Below are positions 38,640 to 51,800 of a stretch of 64,000 nt of DNA, in pieces. Each line of letters begins with the position of its first letter. Positions within the stretch are counted from its first letter, which is position 1. The notes below the pieces were generated by a model that was not told where the DNA came from, did no database searches, and saw only the letters and a program-made list of their open reading frames with translations. The position numbers were made by a program, and so were the translations under genes. Origin of the DNA: Paralichthys olivaceus (taxonomy: Eukaryota; Chordata; Actinopteri; Pleuronectiformes; Paralichthyidae); NCBI RefSeq assembly GCF_024713975.1, contig NC_091107.1, forward strand, positions 12,327,501-12,391,500. The letters run 5' to 3'.

Positions 38640-39620
38640 GAAGGATGACAGAGCTTAAAACAGCCTCCTTTAATGTCCAGGCCAGTGCTGTGCCAGCTAG
38701 ATTAAGTTTTCTGGCTGACATTAACAAGCGAACACACAGTTTAGCCTTAGCTTGCGAACATGGCTGTGCTTTTCTAATCGGTGAAATATGCCCCGTTTAA
38801 ACAATTAACACCTTCAGTCACCCGAGTCGATATTAAAACATAACCCACAGCAGCGGTACACTTCTCCAAACTGGCTGACAAACGTTTAACACCACCAGAT
38901 TTGCTTGATGCTAGTCACCAGCTAATGCTAGGCCGCACATATCAGCACTTGAGCCGAGGTAATGTCCCTGTCGTTAGCTGGGTGACTAACAGCAGCCTGC
39001 CGACAACAAGTTAGCTTCACCGAGGGTCGCTAGGTGAGCGTTAGTTCAGCCTGTCACTGGCTAACGTTAGCTTAGGTTAGCTCGTTAGATTTGACAATGG
39101 TGCTCACTGTGAACTGTCCTCCACATTTTTGACGCCAGCATCGCTTACAGTTAGCATTAGCTGTCCAGCTTGCCTCATATCCTCCTTCCGCATCCAGTCA
39201 TTAGCGAAAAACAATCTCAGAGGCTTCCTTCCTTGGCAGGAAAGCAGCAGCCGCCTGTCCAGAAACCCACCAGCGTCCCTCCGTGTTGGCTTCGGCTAAC
39301 TTCTCATTGTTATCTCACTGCCCCTCGTCCTCTTTGGCATCAGGGGCTGCGGGCGGACATGCAGCGGAAGCGGGGCTCCTCTCTCATAGTGAGCAGCCGC
39401 TGTGTGTTGGCACAAACGGTGGCTAAGAGAACATGTTTCACTGAGCTAGCTCACTGTGACCGGGCAGCTAGCGCTAGCTAACAACTATTTGGCACGCGCA
39501 CACGCACGGAGCGCAATAAAGCGAGAGAGAGACATATTTATATTTAGAGAGAGAGAGAGAGATTCCCATGACGCTGATTGGCCAAATCCACTGACGTCAT
39601 GTGGAGGGCACTTCTCTCTT
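38640..39620 (-). promoter_or_regulatory. pcnx3 promoter and likely non-coding first exon
   Basis: CpG- and GC-richer sequence about 1-1.8 kb upstream of the pcnx3 start codon, read on the minus strand. It has many TTAGC/GCTAG words, including GCTAACGTTAGC at 39060-39071. At the upstream edge are a full CRE palindrome TGACGTCA (39592-39599) and an inverted CCAAT box (ATTGG, 39577-39581). A 5' UTR exon must splice to a site shortly upstream of 37789, but the donor cannot be fixed from sequence alone. Confidence 0.55.
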
Positions 39621-39889
39621 TAATTTCAAATTTGTCAAAACATCGTCGCATTCAGTCCTGTGCAGAATGTCTTAGCTTTTTATTGATCAATTAACCTCAT
39701 AAAACGTGCAATCAATAAAATCAGTTCTCCTCTGTACACTTGTGCACAACAATCACCTGGTTGTTCTGAGCACCCTGGAGAAGTGGCCACAGATTTCCGA
39801 GGCTGTCAGTCTTCTTTCTCCTCATGTCACCTCCGACTCAAATGTATGAAAACAACATAAAAAAGAATTTTACATATGAATACATACTG

Positions 39890-40105
39890 CTCCTGTGGGT
39901 TCATCCAACAAGGCAATTTACATCATGTTTTGTCCTCTGTTATCCTCCACTCGGGGCTTCCGGTCACTTGGATGACACCACAAGAGCAGTATGGAGGCAT
40001 TTTATGTTTTTTTTCTGTTGTTTTTTTTACATTTGAAGAGTTGATCACCAATTACTTCAATTGTATTGGAGTTGGTCGGAACTCTGTTGAACCCCTGTAA
40101 TCAAT
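39890..40105 (-). mobile_element. Truncated copy of the 607-bp MITE family
   Basis: Matches, as reverse complement, the interior of the element at 40549-41155: both contain the segment CTGCTCTTGTG(T/G)TGTCATCC and the neighbouring GCCTCCATA. Termini are missing. Confidence 0.7.
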
Positions 40106-40548
40106 ACCAATATAACAAAAGTCCAACATATATCAATATATTGCTTATGCATTGTGCAAGTTGTGCACAGTTCAGCCCTAGTTGAGCCTAAATAACACCA
40201 GAGTCTGTAAAGTCGATGAATGAAATAGATAAATAGTGCTCATGAACACATAATGCCAGGTGACTAGCAGATTTTATGAAAGTATGTGACCCCGGCCTGT
40301 GTGAGGTCTCATTCAGCAACAGCCAGTGATTTATTATTTATTTTTTTTAACAAGAAAAGAGGTAGAAAAACAAATTATGTTATATAGTAAATACAGTCAA
40401 CTTCCAACCTCTTGAAGTTGAACTATTACTAGCAACTATAACTTCTGCTTTTGTATGCTATCACCTTCTCTTCTGTTCCTTGAACAGTGTAATCACCGTG
40501 AGCCAGATTAAGAAACACATTCATCATTATGGCCCCATTCTCTGGGCT

Positions 40549-41155
40549 TTAAAGGGATAGTTCACTCAAAAATGAAAATTCACTCATTATCTACTCACCA
40601 CTATGTTGATGGAGGGGTGGCTGAAGTATTTGAGTCCACAAAACACTTCTGGAGTTTCAGTGGTAAACAGTGTTGTAGCCAAATCGAATGCAATTGAAGT
40701 AACTGGGGATCACTTCTTCAAATGTATAAAAACAGACAGAAACCTAAACACACAATAAAATGCCTCCATACTGCTCTTGTGTTGTCATCCAAGTGTCCAG
40801 AAGCCCCGGCATTCAAATTTGACTTAAAACAAGGTAATTGATACCATGTTTTTAGCCTAAATGTCCTCCGATATCCTCCTCCAGAGCCATGTTCACATGT
40901 GGATCACAGTGGACATTTAAGCTAAAACATGGTGTAAATGCCCTTGTTTTGAGCTGATATTGAATTCAATTGTTTTTCTGTTTTCTGCATTTGAAGATGG
41001 GGTCACTATTTACTTCAATTATACTGGATTTGGCTCCAATAATATTAACCCCTGAAATTCCAGAAGTGTTTTGTGGACTCAAATACTTCAGCCACCCCTC
41101 CATTGGTGAATAGATAATGAGTGAACTTTCATTTTTGGGTGAACTATCCCTTTAA
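40549..41155. mobile_element. Inverted-repeat DNA element (MITE-like), 607 bp
   Basis: The ends are near-perfect inverted repeats of about 100 bp: TTAAAGGGATAGTTCACTCA at the left and its counterpart ending CCCTTTAA at the right, including the internal TGAAGTATTTGAGTCCACAA. No transposase. The TTAAAGGGATAGTTCACCC start is a widespread teleost repeat signature, from memory. Confidence 0.85.
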
Positions 41156-43480
41156 CTATTTTACATGGAAAATTATTGTAATGAAATTAGAGAATTAACC
41201 TATTTTTTATTTCGGAATTTGTTCAAACTTCTGAGAACATATAACATGTCAAACATTTAGCAGCTGTAAGTCAGAGACAAATGGACACATTTTCATTCCT
41301 GTGTATATATAACAACTAGATATATAACAACAATTTCTCTAACATTTGTCTAAGGCACTTCATTCTAGAGGGATTTATGGACAATGAAAGAAAGCAGTAA
41401 ATTAATTAATATCCTGAAATCATTATTGTGGGAACCAACAGTTTTCTCATTAGTGAAAGGAGGCAGCATGGGTTAAAAGTCATGAGTCAAGATCTGAGAA
41501 GAACAAACTGAGTCGACTGAAGTCTCAGGAAATTATTTTTTGTTGTTAAGCAATATCAGAGGCTCTGATATAACTGGCACACGTACGCAGAATTTAAGCT
41601 TAGTTGTAACTTTGTATATCTGCAAAATAGTAGTGAAGAGCGATCGTAAGGGTAAGCTATAAAGCAAGTATTGACAGTATGAAGAAAACCTGGCTTGGAG
41701 GAACAGGGGCAGGTCAGAGCAGATATGACCTGGTGGTTTTTGTTGAATTAGACTTGTGACATCTCAGCAATGCTCAACTGCAGCATATCACATCCTGTGG
41801 CCATGCAGCCACAGGATGTGATATGCACAGTTTAGACATCACCTACACTACACCTGACTTAGCCTACAAGATTATTCTCTGCCTGACAGAAATACAATAA
41901 ATTCTTGTATTTGTATTTACGTCATAGAAATATTAATGGCTGCTTCAGTGAGGGCAACTAAAGCCCACATATCACAACACTGTGTTAACCTTTCTCTCTA
42001 TCCTTCAGTTCCTTGTGTTCTCAGCAGGGGGTAGTCAAACAACACAAACCCTGTAACTTCTCACAAGCAAATATTATTGCTCATATTTGGGGGAATGTTT
42101 TTCTAGAAATAATATTCAGGTTAGGAGACAAAGCACATGACAGGACTTATGAAATAATATTCATACTTTTGCATTATTAGCCATTGTGTATACAGCATTT
42201 TTACATTTTTACTGTAAATTAAGAACATACGTTAATAGCGTAGCATGTACAGGCCAACTAAATAACTTTCATTTTTAAGTTATACATTTCTGTCTTTATG
42301 GTATGATACGTGAATGCAATAACTCATATTCAGTACCATCAATCAATCATATTTGGCTGCCTGTCACAACCATCTATCTTTACTTATCTTCCTGAGGGTC
42401 GCAGGGTGCAAGCTGGAGCCAATCCCAGCTCACATTGGGTACACTATGGCCACGTCACCTGTGTAGCACAGCCAACATAACCTACCATTCAATTTAGTGT
42501 CTCCGATTGACTTTACCCAGGAGGAAGCCAGAGTACCTAGAGAAAACTCAGGGAAAACATGCCAGTTCCACACAGAAAGATCTTAGCTGAAACAGAATTT
42601 GAACCAGGAACCCTCTTGATGTTAGGTGCATCCATTCCATCATATAGAGGCAAATGGAAAAGTAAGAAAATCAGTGGAGCAGAGGCTGAGATGATGAAAT
42701 GTGATAGTGATGCAGTCTGGTTGGCACCCACAACCTTCACACTATGCTCCAGATTCATAATGCAGGCTCTGCTTTTTCTGCAGTTTTCAAGTCAAGGCCA
42801 AGTTCAGCACTGATCACTTTCACCATTTTTGACCTTAAGACTGAACTTATTTCTGTGTGTTGTAAATCACCAGTGACCCCAACAGGAGTTCAGCTGGTTT
42901 AATATTTTGTTTGATTTGAGCTTCAAGTTTCAAAACCTCATAACTGACATCGTGTACGGCGCAGAAAAAACACTTATTAATGAATAATGGACATGATCCC
43001 GGCATTACTGACACACCAGCGCTATGTACTGCCAGAAATAGAGAGAGTCAGAAAGACAGAGAGAAAGGGGGAAGACAGAGAGAGAGAGCAAGATGATGAA
43101 ACTCAAGTGTAAGACCCATTTTTAAAACATACTAAGGCCTGTAATTTATAAGAAATGCTGTTTCTTCACGTTAAACATGTTAACTTATCTTGTTGGCAAA
43201 ATGTCAGCTTTGTAGGATTACATCGTGAGTGCATTGTGTTTCTTTGATCCCAAAATACTCACAAACCCCAATAGCTGAATCAGCCAAAAAAAGCAAACAG
43301 TACATTCAATTAATATTGAAAGTTTGTGGCCAGGAGAGAGTCACTTGTGCTGATTTATACCAAAATTGTGGCCTGAAATCCTAATTCACGTCAGTCTTAG
43401 TTCACCAATACACATCAACAATGTCTGCATCCAATAATGAAGGGCAATTAAAGTGAATTGTCTTTGTGCATCCACAAAAA
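41156..43480. other. Intergenic region between pcnx3 promoter and nrxn2 3' end
   Basis: No coding sequence with family resemblance. It contains one degenerate interspersed repeat (42370-42625) and a short 16-bp palindromic duplication around 41800-41825 (CACATCCTGTGGCC and its inverse). The rest is unassigned. Confidence 0.5.
42370..42625 (-). repeat. Degenerate teleost interspersed repeat, copy 1
   Basis: Contains GAGGGTCGCAGGGTGC, GGAGCCAATCCCAGCT, GAGGAAGCCAGAGTACC and CCACACAGAAAG in the order of a very common fish repeat. A second copy in opposite orientation lies at 53905-54200. Its class (LINE-derived or other) is uncertain. Confidence 0.65.
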
Positions 43481-45244
43481 GCAACACACAACACGAGTGT
43501 GTACAAAGTATATAATCAAGTGTATTTTCATCTCCACGTTCTGTACACATATTAAGATCAATTTCACATGAACACTATACAATAGCAATGAGTGAGGAAT
43601 GGTATATTTTCTGAGCGCTGAGCAGCTCACGCTGAATGGCACTTTCATAAAAAAAAAAGAAGAACAGGAAATCACAGCATGAATAAGTAAATGTAGACAT
43701 AACTCAACAGAGAAAATGGCTTTATATTATCAGATCCATTGAGTAACAGATTCAGCACATATAAAATGCACAATGCAACGAAATCAAACAATTTGTTCCG
43801 TCCTTGTGTTGTCTCTGCATAATCCAAACTGTAAATAATGCAAACACAAAGATATATTTGCAGCTATCAGAGTTAAGTGTGCTTCTTCTCTGGATTGAAG
43901 TAAAAGGCAATCTAAAATGTAACATTTTTAAGAAGAGTGGTAACAAGATACATCGAAATATCAGAGAAATATCAATACAATTCACAAACCTTCAATTAGT
44001 CATCTCATAGAATAGTCTTTTAGTAACTGATAGAATAAAAAAAACAATACAGTTTTGGCTGCTTTACAAGGAATATCTATGTCTCAGAGATATGTTTACA
44101 TTTCATGTGTGCTTTTTGAATTTTCCCATGACAGTTTCGAGGAAAGGAGAAGATCAAGAGTGAGCCAGACTGTTGTGGAGGGTTGGTTCTTCCTTTCCAG
44201 GAAGCGATGAGAAAATCTTCCTCAAAACGTGATTCTGTGTTCCCAGAAACTCCTGTGAAGTTTTTTTTTTTTTTTTTTTGGGCTGCAGCGGTTTTAGATG
44301 TTGCTGTGAAAGTTGTTGAAGGGGGGTGGTCGAGGATATCAAGTCGTTTTTCCTATCCATACCTACTCCCCCTGCGTACACAATCCTTTTTCAATCCGCC
44401 AGCCTCTATATGTACATACAAACAATGTTTACAGAGAAATACCTTCACTGGTGTAGTCTGACTTGTTCACAATTATCCCTACTTGGAATGACATGGCTCA
44501 ATGACTGTGATGTCTCACATAAAAAAAATCGGATCCATTATGATATATGCTTCACTGACAGGAATGTGTTGAGTGATTTAATAATTCATTTAAATTTGCG
44601 GTAATTTTTTTACTAGAGCGCTTGACATCATGCTTCATTTATGATACTGCACTGGCAACATAATACCATCTCGGAGGCAGGGCGACTGGGGAGTTTTAAA
44701 AGACACATAACATAAGATGGAGGCTGCAGAGATGATGTCTTATCCAAATAAAGGTTTTCTTTTGTACTGTAGTCAGAAATCCTGGGGTTCTCTCTGCTCA
44801 TCTACCATAAAAACTCAATAATTGGCCTGTTTTGCCTCATATATCATAATGGGGACATTGAGACTTGTTGAGATAGAGCATTACAAAGAACAAAGAAAAC
44901 ACTGAGGCAAACCTGTCTTGTTCTCAGCACTTTCTCCACTGAACCATATCCATGCTATATACAAAGCCAAAGTGGATATGCTTCTTCCAGCTTGTTAAAA
45001 ACATAAAAAAAATGATACACTAACAAAGAATCTGTGAATGCAGACTGGAGCACACCTTGTGACACAGAGGATGAGTCAGATCTCATATTGTGGACAAAGA
45101 TTTCATCGCTAATAGGCTGCAGCTGTTTTTTTGTGGCCCGTGAAATTTCACTGATGGTCGACCTGACAAAATCGGGGAGCGAAACAAAAGCACTCTCTCT
45201 CATCCTCTTGTCTCAGTCCAAACTACTCCCCCTCCTCTGCACTC
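43480..45244 (-). other. Probable nrxn2 3' UTR
   Basis: Sequence after the neurexin stop on the minus strand, with A/T runs and no other gene. Neurexin 3' UTRs are long, so assigning this stretch is plausible. No canonical minus-strand AATAAA is obvious and the end is not resolved. Confidence 0.4.
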
Positions 45245-48200
45245 TCAGACGTAGTATTCTTTGTCTTTGTTCTTTTTGCCCTTTGTGATTGCCTTGGCCA
45301 CAGAGGCCGTTGCTGTGCTTTTGTCTTTGACCACTGCTCCATTGCCCTCCACAGTGGAATTGTTGGCAAAATTGTGGCTCTGGTCCGTCTGGTAGGAGCC
45401 CTCATCCCGGTTGCGGTACTTGTACATGGCATAGAGGAGGATAAGAATGCAGAGAGCAGCAGCAGCCACGATACCCACCACCATCCCCGTGGTGCTACTG
45501 GACTCCCTGATCACCTCCACGGCACCGGGTTGGCTCTTTTCATCAGAGACTGTGGGGTTGGCTGTGGGCACATGGGGAAAATTGGGGGGGTAAGTTAGTC
45601 CTGGTGTGTTTCGGGAGGATGGAGGAGCAGGGGGCAGAAGCACCTGGTCACGGGTGTTCATTTTGCCTGCGGGGATGTGGAGCTGGTCAGGGTTGGTGGT
45701 AGGAACATAAGGAGGTAGGGGGCGGGGTTTCTGGACTCCACCCTCACCGGCGGCGGGAGGTGGAGGAAGGACTGTCCTGTCAGTGACCATGGGGGAGTTA
45801 TTATTGTAAAAGTCCTCGTCATCAGATTCCGTCATCTCCCCAGAGCCGAAGGCCGAGACCTCCACAGGGTCACCACAGTCCTCCTGGTCCGGGGGGCAGG
45901 AGGGATGAGGAGGGAGTATCAGGGACTCTTTGGTGGTTTCAAGTGGGGAGAGGAGGGTAGGGGGAGGAGGGATGACAGGGTAACGGGTGGCGATGGATGG
46001 GGGCTCAAGGGAATCCACTGTTATAATAGGCAACACTAATTCACCTCCTAGAAAGGAAACAGAAAAGGTAGGGGATCCTAAATTAGAACAGCATAAAAAC
46101 TAAAATCCTGGCTGAACAAGCTGTGCTCATCAAAGTGGAGCCACAATCTGCTCATTATGTAAAAATATTAGCTGGCTTATCACTGGTATTATTTATTATG
46201 ATTGCAAATAATACGCAGATTCCTTTAATACAAAGTTATTTACATAAGCATTTGGCAAACGCAGGGGAAATAATTTAAACCACCATGTTTTTGAATGTTA
46301 TATTCGGTTCTTGATTCTTCAATACAGATTTTAAACCTTGATTTAATGATAATATCATATGATAAAGCGAAAACATAGAAGAGCTCACATGTAGAAACAA
46401 ACACACAAGATGACCCATGAAAGGCGGCAGCTGAATGAAGAGCATATAACAGACAGAGCACATAACAAACACAAGAGCAGTACATTAAATTGCCATGGTA
46501 CTGAATGCACATCTGTAGGCAGGGGTTCAAGGGTTGACAAGAGAAATCACAAGAGAGGTTATTTAATTTAGGAGTCACACGTGTAATATTGTGGCTTATT
46601 GAAAGCAATTAGCATGCCCTGTCTTTAATCACCACATGAATGAGTCCTCACTCAATCCACCTTACTGTATATGTGTTCTAATACCATGCATTGGCAATTG
46701 ACTTTGATAGAGTGTCATCTGGTCCTCCAGTCTGCAGTTTGGCTATTTACGGCCGTGAAGTTCGCTTTCATCATTATTTGATGCACACTTCTTAGGGCCG
46801 GTCAACAACATAAGGTCTGATAAGGTCATATTAATAATTGAGGCACCCGCGATAAGGGCAGAGTCCTCCTTAAGTTCCACAGCTGGTTTCTGTCACAGGC
46901 CTGATGTGCCGTATACTGTCTTCCTCTCTTAATGACTGTGGTGCACTTCATTAAGATTTCCTCATATTCAATTTAATGAGTTCCAGACATGACTCAGAAG
47001 CTAAAACACAGGTTTAAATTATGCTTCTTGAATCTGTAACGACAATTCAAATACAACAATTCAGCTGTTTTGACAGTGCCCCTGAACAGATGAGTGTAAA
47101 GTTGATGTAGAAACATGATGCTGGGAAGCACCTAACAATTTTGAAACAACGATGGCTGCCTGATGTTGATGCCTTTATCTACAATCTTGGGTGAAAGTAT
47201 AAAGCTGCTTTTAATCATGCACTGAACTCTTGATAATTTCCTGACGTTATCCGGAGGGGCTGCATGAGAGAACGCAAATGTCCAAGTGAGAGGATCTGGA
47301 CTTTCTCTGGAGGTTCTCCAGGCAGCCCCCTGGTAAAAACTCAGGATAATGTCCAAATGTGCTCCATGAGATTCTCTGCAGGATTCAACATGAGCAAGTG
47401 CGTAAGTTGATGATGTGTCTAACACGCGACAGATGCTAAAATGAAAAAAACAAAAAGGAGACAAATATCTCAGGATGATAAAGCTGTGCCCTACATGTAG
47501 AAGACACTAACAAAGATGCTAAGAGAGCTTTTGGAGATTGGGTCGGCGCTGGTGTTGATGTGCTCTACACAAAAGCATGTCTTCCCTTTGAACCTTTGAA
47601 ACCTTTGAAACCTTCTCTGCAGCTGAATTAACATGTTATGTCTTGGCTCTGCTTGCAGTGCCAGAGAGTTCTGTGTTGTTGTGAACATGTCTGAGCAAAG
47701 AATCTCCTGCTGGGTGTAAAAGGCAAACTCCGGAGAAAGTCCAGACCCACTTGTGCGGACATTCTCCAGAGTTAATGTCTGAAAACACCTTTAATGGGAT
47801 AAATATAGCTGTATATTCCCATCTTTTTTGTCACGGCTGACTCACCTGTTCCTGGTTCACACTCCTCCAGGTCCTCATCGTCACTAGGACACTCTGCTGA
47901 AGCCACCAAAATATCATCAGAGTTCTGCGGCTGAAAGAAAAACAGAGAAAATGTCTTGTTTTTGTTTTTTTGGACAAATCTAGGTTTGTTCTCACTCTTT
48001 TATGAGCATGTTTGCCGGCGGACTTTCTGCATCCCATCTGAGGAAAAGCTGCCGCACTGTTTCACTTTAGTGCTTTGGCTCAGAGCAACAGTAGTGAGAC
48101 TACACATCTGAAATGTGCCTATATGCAGTTATTCTTTACCCCTGTGGCCGACTTCATGTGTTGACAAAAAGAAAAGCAAGAGCACTACAGATGGAGGGGA

Positions 48201-48694
48201 ACGTCTCAGTGGGCTAAATGTTGTACATGTTTTTATCTATTTCCATGTCAATTTGCAAAGACAAATTCTCACACGCAGCATCAGGACTTCAATATGTTTA
48301 AATTGGATTTTAGGGCACACAGTGATGCAGAATACCGGAGCAGAGCAGGGAATCGACGGTCCACTAATGGATTACTTGGTTAAATTGAAAATACAGAGAC
48401 GGCAATTTCAAGGAAACTGGACAAGAGAAATGTAATGAAAATGCACTATGTATTTTTATTAGGGGAGGTAGGGGTTTTGTTTAAAACCACAGGACTCCAA
48501 GTGCAGCTGAAATCCTTCCAATTTGGCAGGTCTGCTGCATTTGGATTAAAATCATCTCATTTGAAATGGTGGTCAGTAACACTCACCAGTCTGGATGCAG
48601 GATTGTGAATGTGTAGAAATCTGTTCTTCAACAAAAAGCTTGGAGGTATGCACTCTAACAAGGGACATTTGATTTGAGTTATTTCTTATATATT

Positions 48695-48736
<42 letters not shown>

Positions 48737-48826
48737 TTTAGATGATGTAGTTAGAAATATATACAGTCACTGTGTCAATAGACGTTTGTTGCAAATCCAG
48801 AGAGATACTGTGATTTCTGTTTCAGA

Positions 48827-48895
<69 letters not shown>

Positions 48896-51800
48896 ACTAT
48901 ATATATAACAAATATCCCTTTATAGTTTCTGACCTTTGAGATGCTCTCCCTCAAGCTGGGTGATCGCTGCCTGCGGGTGGTAGTGGTGGCCATAGTGGTG
49001 GTGGTTTCCATGATGGTGGTGGACATATCGGAGACTGCCAGCGGGGTGGCAGACGTTGTGTCAGTGGTCAGCACAGAGAGTGAGTCCCCGACAAGACGCA
49101 GGTTCCCCTCCACCTGAATGCTTGGATCATTTTCTGCTGCCAGTTTGAGCACCTGGAGACCGTTGTAATACAGCCCTGAAATCTGACCCTGGAAGGGCCG
49201 ACCCTTGTCGTGGCCGCCAATTTTAATGGCCGCCTGGCTGTTAAAGATGGTCAACTGTCTCCCTAAAGTTCGACAGAGACATAGAGAGAGAAAAAAGGTG
49301 GAAAAAAAGGAGAGAACGATAGAGCAGACATGGAGAAGTCATATGGGAGAGTTTGCACATCATTTGAACCAAGTGGACTTTATCAATTATAGCATTAATA
49401 GTTTTAATTTTACTTGATTTAGATATGAACTTTAAAATGTCAATGTTAATTAGTAGCAAGTTTAAAATTTATAATTTACACATGCAGGTTAAAATCATCA
49501 GAGGAGGTTTAAAAATCTATTTAGGTTCCTATTTAAATGTTTTGACAGTGATAATTTTTAATATCATCAAGTTAGCAAATGGTCTGCAGGGGATGTAATG
49601 CTTATAACTTTGAAAGAGATGGGCAAATTATTAAAAAGGAAGTCTACAATCTGTGTCACGCTAAAAGGCAATAAAAGCTAAACACTCCACCCTTCCTTGA
49701 CTTCATCAACCATTAGGCCAATAAAAAATGCTCTGCTCTGGGTTCCCCCAGCTCCTATTGTTTCACCTCCTTAAAGGGGCAATGATATTTAACAGCGCTA
49801 CAGTCAGCAGCTTCCACCGATAAGCGGTGTTACACCGGAGGAGGAGGCCCGCGGTAATGGGCCAATTTCCGGAGAATACTTATTAGCAAAGTTAATGGGT
49901 GCAAACAGGGATCCAGTTTTACAGCCTGTCAGCACCGTTTTGTCGCAGCAGAAAAGTGTGGGGAGTCTGATGTAGTCTTGTAGTAAAAGGTAACACAGTA
50001 CAAGGTTGGAGTGGAGGAGAAATTTGGTTCATGATTTAAAATGTTCAGTTTAAGAAAACGAGACATGGTCAACTTAAGGTGTTAAAGTAAATGTTACACA
50101 GCATTTTAATGATTTTTAAGTGGAATAATTACACACAGCAACTAATTACACACAGTGGTTAAGAGGGACGATAGAGGGTTAGACAAGGGTTATGTGTTTT
50201 TAGTTAATTGGTTTAAGATGTTGTTAAGGTGCAGCTTTTCCACAAGGTGCAAGGATGACAAAGAATAAACGGCATGTCTGCTATACCCCTTCGCTTTGAA
50301 TTCCAATTTAAATGATATCTGTGGTCATTGAAATCCACAGTGCAGCCAAGTGCCAATTAAAATGGAAGCATACATCAGGGTAACTTGTCACCCTTGTCTT
50401 CTGGGACTGCACCTCTCATGGGGAATGGTTATTCACTAGTTATCTCAAGGGTTAATTATTAATCAATTAATTTTTACCTTTATCGAGTAGCCATTCGTCA
50501 ACTACCCGACCAAGTCTGTATGGGATTCTTTGTCTAGCAATAGCCAGTCGTTCATTATCATAGTGTCCTTCAAAGAATTTGGAGAGACAGATTAAAGGTT
50601 AAAGTCTGCAAGCTGAAAGATCACATGGTTAGAAACAGTGTTAGAATGACTAACAGGTTTAACAAGTTGTCAATTTTAACCCAGCTGCGAGTTAAAAGAA
50701 ACTTGTACTTTGCGTATCTAGTTATTCATAGTAACAGAGTTAATGCTAATTAGAGTAACGTTTAGGCTATTTATAATGTGCTACACTAGTTAGCGTTATT
50801 TAGCTATTTTTTAAGCAAACCATAAACAAACCAATTACAGTAAAATCTAAAATAATTTTATGAACTATATAAAATAAAGATTAATTCAGGTTAAATCTAA
50901 AAAGTCAAATACAATGATTAAAACAGTGGTTTCATCAGACATTGTCATCATAAACATTATTAACAAGTTAAAGCAGAAACATACAGTTTATTAGCCGTCT
51001 CACTTCTGTTCCACAATGTAATTTAAAAAAAATATGCATGAAATGCAATTTGTTTTGTTTTTACTGCAGCGCCCATGAGATATTGATATATTGTCCTTAT
51101 CAAAGACTAATGGGAGTAGGAGTTTAAAAAAGTGAATGAAATAGTAAATAAACATTTAGCTCTAACCCCAATACCTTATTTGTTTTTTGGGGGGGAAATA
51201 TGCATGAATAAATCTTTTATACGCAAAACTACATTGTGGAATCAGGGCTAATAGGACAAAAGCTGCGCTCAAGTGGGACAGGACTTAAGCTCCTTATTTA
51301 ACACATGCGAACACAGAGGAGTAATTCATCCAGTGTGAACTTTTACAGAAAATACATCATACAAACTTCAACAGCTTGAATTTTCAGCCTCTGGAAGATA
51401 GCAGCCCAGTACATATTAGTTCCATGAATACTCTTTAATCCTTCTAGCATAGAAATAATTTCTTTCAATCACCAGCCACAAGGTTTCCATGAGCTTTGGA
51501 CTTAAAAAATTCTTGTTGACACTTTTTTATAAAGGACTTCATGTCTACAGGTTCCTTGGTCCATGCACAGTTTGTTACAAACATTTAATCTGTAAACATG
51601 TTTAATCCATACATGAATAAAAATGTAAATATGTGTCAAACCATGTTGGAGGACATTGGATCGTGTGAATGGATAAAAAGGATTAGGATTAAAGAAGCAT
51701 GGAGAAGGCGGCACACTACATGGCAGTGCATGTCAGTTACAGTGACGCTTACCTACACAATGTTTTTTCTGTGAGCTTTAATATGGAGCTGGTTGTAATA

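Noticed and set aside
41795..41830. Short palindrome CACATCCTGTGGCC with its inverse
   Set aside because: A single small hairpin-like sequence without gene context; likely chance or a tiny duplication.
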